This document shows, piece after piece, positions 1 to 4,626 of a stretch of DNA of 5,277 nucleotides. The stretch is from contig CAIMFE010000236.1 in assembly GCA_903840235.1 (NCBI GenBank), positions 1 to 5,277 on the forward strand. The letters run 5' to 3'. Position numbers and translations under genes: made by a program. Numbering within the stretch: position 1 is the stretch's first letter; every line of letters starts with the position of its first letter. A model generated the notes under the pieces. The model was given only the letters and a program-made list of their open reading frames with translations, ran no database searches and was not told where the DNA came from. The stretch is from an uncultured Opitutia bacterium. Lineage in GTDB: Bacteria; Verrucomicrobiota; Verrucomicrobiia; Opitutales; UBA953.

Positions 1-128
1 CGGACGACGGATTCGGTAGTAGCAGGAGCTTCAGGAGCGACAATGCGAACAAGCGCATAAGTCGCATCAGCAGCGGCACGGAGAAAACCCTTTTTCAAGG
101 GCAGGATTTCTATGGTAGGATGTAGCAT
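1..128 (-). CDS. Probable vWA (von Willebrand factor A) domain protein, N-terminal fragment
   Basis: Only the first 42 codons are in the window; the gene continues past the left edge. Translation from the ATG at 128-126 gives MLHPTIEILPLKKGFLRAAA, then a stretch containing ATYALVRIVAPEAP. A short N-terminal strand of the type 'IELIPLKPAV', followed by 'LDVLVRIxPP', is what commonly precedes the first strand and MIDAS motif (DxSxS) of bacterial vWA proteins of the Ca-activated chloride channel / batA-like type. The MIDAS itself would lie beyond the edge, so the assignment rests on pattern memory of this lead-in. There is no signal peptide, which suggests a cytoplasmic protein. No Shine-Dalgarno sequence is close to the ATG. 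It lies on the same strand as the MerR-type gene 114 bases upstream, which may regulate it or be co-transcribed with it. Confidence 0.5.
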   Translation of the reverse strand, partial: MLHPTIEILPLKKGFLRAAADATYALVRIVAPEAPATTESVV

Positions 129-149
129 GGAGTTTGGGAAAGGACTCCA

Positions 150-177
150 AACATAACACACAATCCTTAAATGTCAA
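150..177 (-). promoter_or_regulatory. Sigma70-like promoter for the vWA gene
   Basis: On the minus strand a perfect -35 box TTGACA (177-172) is followed, after 16 bases, by TATGTT (155-150), a 4 of 6 match to the -10 consensus. The predicted start of transcription, near 143, leaves a leader of only about 15 bases before the ATG at 128. This fits the lack of a Shine-Dalgarno sequence there. The promoter would let the vWA gene be expressed separately from the MerR-type gene upstream. Confidence 0.45.
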
Positions 178-192
178 CACCTGCAGAGTAAC

Positions 193-236
193 TATTTTAT
201 AATTAACACTAATTTGCAACTGTCAGTATTTTATAA
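193..236. repeat. Direct repeat of TATTTTATAA (two copies) in intergenic region
   Basis: The 10-mer tattttataa occurs at 193-202 and 227-236, 34 bases apart, in the AT-rich gap between the MerR-type gene and the vWA gene. On the minus strand each copy reads TTATAAAATA. These could be protein-binding sites or part of a second promoter: CTGACA at 226-221 precedes TATAAA at 201-196, but with a long 19-base spacer. They could also be chance repeats in AT-rich DNA. Confidence 0.3.
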
Positions 237-242
237 GGCACT

Positions 243-1058
243 TTAAATGAGAGAGTTACGGAATTTCTCAACTAACTGATTTATTTCAGATTCTTTTAAT
301 GAGGGCTTACCGTCGATGTTTAGGTGGATTTCACACCAGTGGTTGAGGCGTAGGCGGCTCCAGCGTTCGCGCTTCGGTTCATCGCCCTGGACGGTTGGAT
401 TGAAGGCTAATAACTGTAAGAAAAGTTCTTTGGCCTCGGGGTTCAAGTCGTCCCGCATCAGTTCATTCTTAATAAAGCGTTTCAGGGCCTTGGCAGGGCT
501 TCCGTCCTCAGAAATATCTCGAATCTTTTGAGCTTCGCGTGATGAACTGATTTTTCTACGGCCGTAATCAGGTTCAACAATTGAATAGTCCACAATTTCT
601 CCAACCATACTATTCCGACTAGGTCTCAGTGATCTGATTGGTGCAGGTTTGAAATCCTTGAACTTATCAAACGAACTGCTCTTAGTTTTGAAGAGGAGCT
701 TTTCTGCCTCGGTGGGCGTGGCTAAACTATCGATGAGGCTGTTTAATTTATGGGCAGAACTATTGTCGACTAACAGGGATTTAATCCGGTCGAGATCCCA
801 GCCGCGCTCGGAGAGCAGTCGGGCTAAAAGAAGTTGGCGGACTTGGGTGGGGCCGAAGTTGGCCTTGCGTCGATCGTCCAGCGCGCGGTCGGCCTTGCTG
901 ATGATACCTTGGTAGACGTAGAAGCGGACGAGACGTTCGCTCGTGTTGTGCTGGGCGCCGAAGCCCAGTTCGACCAGTTTATTGGAGACGAAGTCGGCCA
1001 GCTCTTCGGCTGTGCCCATAAACTCGTCGTCATTAAGAATGGCTGATGGCTTTAACAT
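243..1058 (-). CDS. MerR-type helix-turn-helix DNA-binding protein
   Basis: This is a probable transcription regulator of 271 residues from the ATG at 1058. The open frame extends 12 codons upstream to a TTG at 1094. The ATG is preferred because a possible promoter (TTGCCA, 18 bases, TAGACT) would start transcription between the two. Neither start has a good Shine-Dalgarno sequence. A winged MerR-like domain lies at about residues 38-96. It has the order ERLVRFYVYQGII (helix-turn-helix), then a basic wing DDRRKANFGPTQVRQL, then LLARLLSERGWDLDRIKSLL, matching the usual MerR 'lreLGfsLeeIkelL' element. The remaining 170 residues are charged and not recognised; there is no clear metal-binding cysteine cluster, coiled-coil dimer helix or drug-binding domain. 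It therefore departs from classical MerR, which is about 130-150 residues. The next gene downstream on the strand encodes a probable vWA protein, the likeliest target or partner. Confidence 0.7.
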   Translation of the reverse strand: MLKPSAILNDDEFMGTAEELADFVSNKLVELGFGAQHNTSERLVRFYVYQGIISKADRALDDRRKANFGPTQVRQLLLARLLSERGWDLDRIKSLLVDNSSAHKLNSLIDSLATPTEAEKLLFKTKSSSFDKFKDFKPAPIRSLRPSRNSMVGEIVDYSIVEPDYGRRKISSSREAQKIRDISEDGSPAKALKRFIKNELMRDDLNPEAKELFLQLLAFNPTVQGDEPKRERWSRLRLNHWCEIHLNIDGKPSLKESEINQLVEKFRNSLI

Positions 1059-1075
1059 GGTGTGCGTTAATTGAA

Positions 1076-1089
1076 GACAGTCTACTGTC
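1076..1089. promoter_or_regulatory. Inverted repeat upstream of the MerR-type gene, possible operator
   Basis: A perfect 6-2-6 inverted repeat, GACAGT-CT-ACTGTC, lies 17 bases upstream of the chosen ATG. On the minus strand it contains TTGACA at its edge (1091-1086), but no -10 box follows at a proper distance. It also overlaps a weaker promoter candidate: TTGCCA, then 18 bases, then TAGACT. MerR-family proteins bind palindromes inside their promoters, so autoregulation is a reasonable inference. No copy of the full palindrome is seen before the vWA gene, only the half-site ACTGTC at 219-224. Confidence 0.35.
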
Positions 1090-1171
1090 AACAATCCCGA
1101 AATGGCAATATCTTTATGACATACAGGGGTTTCTGATTCTTAGCAGCGCGAGAGGGGAGTGGGGGAGTGGG

Positions 1172-1204
1172 CAAATAAAAAGGCCGCTCATTGCTGAGCG
1201 GCCT
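1172..1204 (-). terminator. Rho-independent terminator of the ammonium transporter gene
   Basis: The arms AGGCCGCTCA (1181-1190) and TGAGCGGCCT (1195-1204) form a perfect 10-bp GC-rich stem with a 4-base loop. Read on the minus strand the hairpin is followed directly by TTTTTATTTG (T-run 1180-1173). It begins 27 bases after the amt stop codon. It closes the amt transcription unit and separates it from the MerR-type gene. Confidence 0.92.
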
Positions 1205-1230
1205 CTGTTGGTTATAATCCTAAGATTAAA

Positions 1231-2715
1231 TTAGGAGTTATAATTGTAACCTTCTTCACCGTGATCGGTGATGTCCAAGCCACGAGCTTCTTCTTCTTCA
1301 GTGGGGCGAAGACCGACGAGAGCCTTCACAACGTAAGCGAGAATTAAGGTGGCAACAATGGAGAGTACGAGGGTTACACCGATTGCTTTGAACTGTTCGG
1401 TGAGCAGAGTGTTACCTACGATGTCTTTAAGGTTGGTGTTAAGGTTACCGTTAACATCAGCGGTCGCGAGAACGCCGGTCATGATAGCACCTAAGGTACC
1501 ACCGACTGCGTGAACGCCGAAGGTATCGAGCGCGTCATCGTAACCGAGTTTAGCTTTGAGGTAAACTACAGCGAGGAAGGGAACTACACCGGCGAGTACA
1601 CCGATGAGCATCGCACCGTTAGCGGTGACGAATCCAGTAGCAGGAGTGATCACAACGAGACCAGCGACAGCACCCGAGCAGAAGCCGAGTACGGAAGCGT
1701 GACCGCGGAGAATCCATTCAAGAGCAGCCCAGGTGAACGCAGCAACCGCAGCGGCGAGCGTGGTGGTCATGAAGGCTTGAGCAGCAACACCGTCAGCAGC
1801 GAGTGCTGAACCAGCGTTGAAACCGTACCAACCTACCCAGAGCATTCCGGTACCGATTGCGCAGAGAACCATGCTGTGAGGAGCCATGGATTTCTTGCCG
1901 AAACCAACACGAGGTCCGAGGATTAAGCACAAGAGGAGTGCGGACCAACCAGAGGTCATGTGAACCACAGTTCCACCAGCAAAGTCGATAGCTTTGATCG
2001 ATGCAGCAGCATTCCAAACACCGTTCATTTCGCCAGTGATACCCCAGATAGCGTGAGCCATTGGGAAGTAGACGAGGAACATCCATCCAGCCATGAAGAG
2101 CATGAGTGCGGAGAACTTCATACGTTCAGCAATCGCGCCGACAATCAGAGCAGGAGTGATGATCGCGAACATTAATTGATACATCGCGAAAACATTTTGT
2201 GAGGTCCAATAAGCGTAGTCCGTGTTAGGACCAGCGCCGACACCATTTAAGAAGAAGTATTCGCTTCCACCGAAGATGATGCCGAGAGGGGTTCCGGCAA
2301 AGCTCTTACCGAAGACAAAAGAATAACCGACTGCCCACCAGAGAATGGCGACGAGTCCAGCTAATCCAAAGCACTGAGCGATGACCGAGAGAACGTTCTT
2401 ACTACGAACTAAACCGCCGTAGAAAAGGAAGAGACCAGGGAGAGTCATGAAGAGTACCAAGGCGGCACAGATCATCATGAATCCGTTGTGACCAGGACCG
2501 GCGGTCTGGGCGGCAGGAGTTAAAGCAACGGTGACATTACCTTTGGCATCTTTTAAAGGTGCGGAAGGATCGCCGTTACCGAGGTAGGCTTCTAGACCAG
2601 CAACGCGCTGTTCTAAGGACGGCGCAGGTGGAGGAGTTGAAGGTTCAGCTGCATGGGCCCAGTAGGGTAGGGCCGCAAGAGCGAGGAGGGTTAATGATCT
2701 TAATATTGATTTCAT
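1231..2715 (-). CDS. amtB: Amt-family ammonium transporter
   Basis: This is a complete 494-residue inner-membrane ammonium channel (Amt/MEP/Rh family) that would work as a trimer. Residues 1-22 form a signal peptide (cleavage near AHA-AE). An extra periplasmic segment (about 24-75) with a short helix LEQRVAGLEAYL follows, then eleven predicted membrane helices from about 79 to 468. By alignment to E. coli AmtB from memory, the channel residues are kept: F183 and F299 (the Phe gate), W224 and S303 (ammonium recruitment), D244 in DFAGGTVVH, and the twin pore histidines H252 and H402. The cytosolic tail has the usual GLDITDHGEEGYN, the segment that meets PII (GlnK) in relatives. AGGGA lies 7 bases before the ATG and supports this start; no other start lies before the signal peptide. 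No glnK gene adjoins it. A strong terminator follows. A sigma54-like element lies just upstream. Confidence 0.96.
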   Translation of the reverse strand: MKSILRSLTLLALAALPYWAHAAEPSTPPPAPSLEQRVAGLEAYLGNGDPSAPLKDAKGNVTVALTPAAQTAGPGHNGFMMICAALVLFMTLPGLFLFYGGLVRSKNVLSVIAQCFGLAGLVAILWWAVGYSFVFGKSFAGTPLGIIFGGSEYFFLNGVGAGPNTDYAYWTSQNVFAMYQLMFAIITPALIVGAIAERMKFSALMLFMAGWMFLVYFPMAHAIWGITGEMNGVWNAAASIKAIDFAGGTVVHMTSGWSALLLCLILGPRVGFGKKSMAPHSMVLCAIGTGMLWVGWYGFNAGSALAADGVAAQAFMTTTLAAAVAAFTWAALEWILRGHASVLGFCSGAVAGLVVITPATGFVTANGAMLIGVLAGVVPFLAVVYLKAKLGYDDALDTFGVHAVGGTLGAIMTGVLATADVNGNLNTNLKDIVGNTLLTEQFKAIGVTLVLSIVATLILAYVVKALVGLRPTEEEEARGLDITDHGEEGYNYNS

Positions 2716-2729
2716 GGCATGTCCCTAAT

Positions 2730-2746
2730 CGCAATGGTTGTGCCAA
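2730..2746 (-). promoter_or_regulatory. Sigma54-type (-24/-12) promoter-like element upstream of amtB
   Basis: On the minus strand TTGGCACAACCATTGCG matches the sigma54 consensus (TGGCAC, N5, TTGC) with the invariant GG and GC exactly 10 bases apart. Ammonium transporter genes are classic targets of RpoN/NtrC nitrogen control. The difficulty is position: transcription would begin near 2719, only about 4 bases before the ATG and downstream of the AGGGA ribosome binding site (2727-2723). It would therefore give a nearly leaderless mRNA. No NtrC-like site is obvious. Confidence 0.4.
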
Positions 2747-2837
2747 GTAGCCAGAAGGGGTCAGACCTGCTAAATTTGACTAAATTTGTGCTTAACCCAC
2801 CCCTTCATTTGCCTCTTTTCGAGCATTTGGGCTACTT
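2745..2837. repeat. Nested inverted repeats (REP/MITE-like structure)
   Basis: An outer 8-bp pair, AAGTAGCC (2745-2752) and GGCTACTT (2830-2837), encloses an inner 8-bp pair, GAAGGGGT (2754-2761) and ACCCCTTC (2799-2806). The inner loop contains a direct repeat TAAATTTG (2771-2778 and 2781-2788). The left arms are one base apart while the right arms are 23 apart, so a folded strand would form a branched hairpin. This looks like a small palindromic repeat element or a regulatory structure between two divergent genes. No transposase or target-site duplication is visible. Confidence 0.5.
2757..2817. repeat. Intergenic repeat module, copy A
   Basis: This 61-base copy starts GGGGTCAGACCTGCTAAA and ends CCCCTTCATTTGCCTCTT. 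It shares both ends and the internal order of elements with copy B at 2864-2916: GGGGTCAG, CCTG-y-TAAA, ACCCCAC-like, TTCAT, GCCTCTT. Its centre differs in length and carries the TAAATTTG direct repeat. Confidence 0.5.
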
Positions 2838-2849
2838 ATGGGAGGTAAT

Positions 2850-2882
2850 TTGTCTGATTTTATGGGGTCAGCCACCTGTTAA
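2850..2882 (+). CDS. Possible 10-codon leader ORF
   Basis: A strong Shine-Dalgarno GGGAGG (2840-2845) is followed 4 bases later by TTG, and the frame reads (M)SDFMGSATC before TAA at 2880-2882. An in-frame ATG lies at 2862, 16 bases from the SD. The stop codon overlaps the first base of the hairpin arm at 2881. This arrangement recalls leader peptides of attenuators ahead of the beta-barrel gene. The peptide is not rich in one amino acid, and a chance ORF this short is easy to find, so this is tentative. Confidence 0.2.
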   Translation: MSDFMGSATC

Positions 2883-2916
2883 AATACCCCACCGATCGGG
2901 TATTTTCATGCCTCTT
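2864..2916. repeat. Intergenic repeat module, copy B
   Basis: A 53-base diverged copy of the module at 2757-2817. It starts GGGGTCAGCCACCTGTTAAA and ends TTTTCATGCCTCTT, with the same sub-elements in the same order but a shorter centre, replaced by the terminator-like hairpin. The two starts are 107 bases apart. Confidence 0.5.
2881..2906. terminator. Terminator-shaped hairpin in the divergent intergenic region
   Basis: AAAATACCC (2881-2889) and GGGTATTTT (2898-2906) are perfect 9-bp arms around an 8-base loop, and CCGATCGG within it is itself a palindrome. The A/T ends give the A-stem-T shape of a bidirectional intrinsic terminator, though the GC core is only 3 bp. No annotated gene ends here: amtB leaves leftward from 2715 and the beta-barrel gene starts at 2954. 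It would therefore be an attenuator of the barrel operon, the end of a small RNA, or an operator. Confidence 0.45.
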
Positions 2917-2953
2917 GCTATCACTTGATTAAATTCTAAAGTTATGGGAATTG

Positions 2954-3850
2954 ATGAGAAAATTTCTGACTAAAATTTCACGGGTAATTCCCCTTTCTTT
3001 ATCGGTGATGACATTGGGCGCCCAAGAAGTTCCCGCCACTAAACCCTGGATTGTGATGTTGGATTGGCAGAACCAATCGAAACAAGACGTTTCGCATTCC
3101 ACCGTTGCAGGTAGTTATGGTCGGAGTCGTACGGGTCTCGAAGCGATTTATAAAACCGACGATAGTGTCATCGATTTAGAATATTATAATTATACGAATG
3201 ATTTCTCCGGCGCTCTCGCCTCCTCCGATCGCCAGTTTGGTAAGACTTCCGATTTAATGATCACGGGTTTCAAGCAGTGGAACTGGAATGAAAAATATGC
3301 GGTGCAATTAATTTATGCTCTGGAATCAGCCAAAGAAGATTCACTCAGTCTATCCGATGGATTTCGCTGGGGCCTCGGTGGAGCCGCACGTTGGAGACCT
3401 GAAGCCGAAACGGATATATCAATCGGTTTATTACTCGAAGATCGTTTTGAAAACAGCGTTCTGCTCATTCCTTACATTAAATTAATATGGTCGCCCTGCC
3501 GTTATGCCGAAGTCGAACTGCGCGTGAATGGCTTACAAAATGGTTTAATCGTCCGGAGTTTTTTAACGGAAGATAAATCGACCACTGTGGATTTCACTTT
3601 TGCGTACGAAACTCTCAGTTTCCAATTAGTTGATGCAGCTTACGGCAGTCGCGCCGTCGCCATCGGTGAAGCGGTTGCGCGCGTTGGTATTACCCAGTTT
3701 TTAGAAAGCTCTGGCACTTGGTTTGTACGTGGAGCGGTGGAGTGGACGCCTTTCAGTCGCTACACTTATAATCACGACGGTGAAACGCAGGCGGTCTTTC
3801 AAACCAGCAGTCGCGTCGGCTTAGCTGCCCGCGTGGGTGCGCGCTTCTAA
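2954..3850 (+). CDS. Outer-membrane beta-barrel protein, DUF6268-like
   Basis: This 298-residue protein has no known specific function. A signal peptide (about residues 1-22, MRKFLTKISR then a hydrophobic stretch ending LGA) is followed by amphipathic strands of alternating polar and hydrophobic residues throughout. The last residue is Phe (RVGARF), the C-terminal signature read by the BAM assembly machinery. The central order GLGGAARWRPEAETDISIGLL, a DRF turn, LIPYIKLIWSP and AEVELRVNGL resembles the DUF6268 outer-membrane family, recognised from memory. The frame opens one codon earlier with TTG at 2951, but the ATG at 2954 has GGGA (2946-2949) at a better distance and is chosen. It is the first gene of a plus-strand series; the ABC ATPase starts 8 bases after its stop. 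It could be a small porin or channel, or a structural barrel. Confidence 0.75.
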   Translation: MRKFLTKISRVIPLSLSVMTLGAQEVPATKPWIVMLDWQNQSKQDVSHSTVAGSYGRSRTGLEAIYKTDDSVIDLEYYNYTNDFSGALASSDRQFGKTSDLMITGFKQWNWNEKYAVQLIYALESAKEDSLSLSDGFRWGLGGAARWRPEAETDISIGLLLEDRFENSVLLIPYIKLIWSPCRYAEVELRVNGLQNGLIVRSFLTEDKSTTVDFTFAYETLSFQLVDAAYGSRAVAIGEAVARVGITQFLESSGTWFVRGAVEWTPFSRYTYNHDGETQAVFQTSSRVGLAARVGARF

Positions 3851-3858
3851 ATTTTCCG

Positions 3859-4584
3859 ATGACGCCTTATCTTGAATGGGTGGGGGCTGAGGTTTCTTTC
3901 GGAGACCAAAAAATTTTAGAATCACTTTCGTTGTCCGTGCAGGCGGGCGAATTCATTTCGATCTTAGGCCCGTCGGGTTGTGGTAAGTCGACCCTCCTCA
4001 GAGTTGCTGCACAACTTCAACCTTTATCCGCCGGACAATATCACTGCGCAGCGAATGAGCAGGGTTTTGTTTTTCAAGAACACACGTTATTGCCCTGGCT
4101 CAATGCCCAAGAAAATGTGGAATTGCCGATGATTTTGCGTGGCGAAATTATAGAAAAAATTTCCGAACAGAGTCAGCAGCTTTTGACGATGGTCGGATTA
4201 GAGGGTAAAGAGAAATCTTATCCCGATCAACTCTCCGGCGGTATGCGCATGCGTGTTTCACTCGCTCGTGCCCTCGCCCTATCTCCTGCCTTACTGTTAT
4301 TGGATGAGCCAAGTGGGGCCTTGGATGAGATGACGCGCAATCAACTGAATGATACTTTGGTAAACTTACACCAGACGCTTCATTTCACCGCATTGCATGT
4401 GACGCACAGTGTGCATGAGGCCGCCTATTTGGCGGACCGCGTATTTATTTTGGGCGGCCAACCAGCGAAAATTATTAAGGAATTGCGTAATCCGTTGCCG
4501 CGACCCCGTCGCGCCGAGATGCGAGATTCTTTGGAATATCACCACTTTACCGTAGAATGTGCCCGGGCTTTAAGATTGAGTTAA
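3859..4584 (+). CDS. ABC transporter ATP-binding protein, NitT/TauT type
   Basis: This complete 241-residue ATPase would power an inner-membrane importer. All nucleotide-binding motifs are intact: Walker A GPSGCGKST (37-45), Q-loop FVFQE (Q73), signature LSGGMRMR (125-132), Walker B LLLLDEP (145-151, catalytic E150), D-loop SGALD and switch histidine H183. The QEHTLLPW sequence after the Q-loop and the overall length fit the SsuB/TauB/NrtC branch (nitrate, sulfonate, taurine and similar importers). The substrate cannot be told from the ATPase. The start lies 8 bases after the barrel gene stop with no Shine-Dalgarno, so translational coupling is likely. What is odd is that the neighbours are an outer-membrane barrel and a polysaccharide lyase; the permease and periplasmic binding protein normally beside such an ATPase are absent from the window. 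Confidence 0.9.
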   Translation: MTPYLEWVGAEVSFGDQKILESLSLSVQAGEFISILGPSGCGKSTLLRVAAQLQPLSAGQYHCAANEQGFVFQEHTLLPWLNAQENVELPMILRGEIIEKISEQSQQLLTMVGLEGKEKSYPDQLSGGMRMRVSLARALALSPALLLLDEPSGALDEMTRNQLNDTLVNLHQTLHFTALHVTHSVHEAAYLADRVFILGGQPAKIIKELRNPLPRPRRAEMRDSLEYHHFTVECARALRLS

Positions 4585-4626
4585 CTTCAACTTACCCAAC
4601 CTTTAGGGGTTTAATTGAGTACTAGG

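Noticed and set aside
128..149. Hairpin TGGAGT/ACTCCA covering the first base of the vWA start codon
   Set aside because: Transcription from the best promoter would start near 143, inside the hairpin, so the upstream arm would not be in the mRNA. A 6-bp stem is also weak.
316..1046. Plus-strand open frames of 70-88 codons opposite the MerR-type gene
   Set aside because: They lie wholly opposite a gene with a recognisable MerR domain, give low-complexity Arg/Ser-rich peptides and have no ribosome binding sites.
1059..1094. Upstream TTG start (1094) for the MerR-type protein
   Set aside because: It would add 12 residues encoded by the palindrome and candidate promoter, with no ribosome binding site; the ATG at 1058 is simpler.
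1510..2175. Open frames of about 70-100 codons overlapping amtB, such as 1510-1809 (+) and 1793-2086 (-)
   Set aside because: They are shadows of the highly conserved Amt reading frame; the products resemble no family.
2719..2928. Plus-strand 69-codon open frame in the divergent intergenic region
   Set aside because: It crosses the palindromic repeats, has no Shine-Dalgarno sequence at its start, and its product looks non-coding (translated repeats).
2915..2942. Sigma70-like promoter TTGCTA-N16-TAAAGT for the beta-barrel gene
   Set aside because: Both boxes match only 4 of 6 bases, and the transcript would start about 5 bases before the ATG, cutting into the ribosome binding site.
4594..4612. 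Possible terminator between the ABC ATPase and lyase genes
   Set aside because: Only a 4-bp AACC/GGTT stem can be drawn and there is no T-run, so read-through into the lyase gene is more likely.
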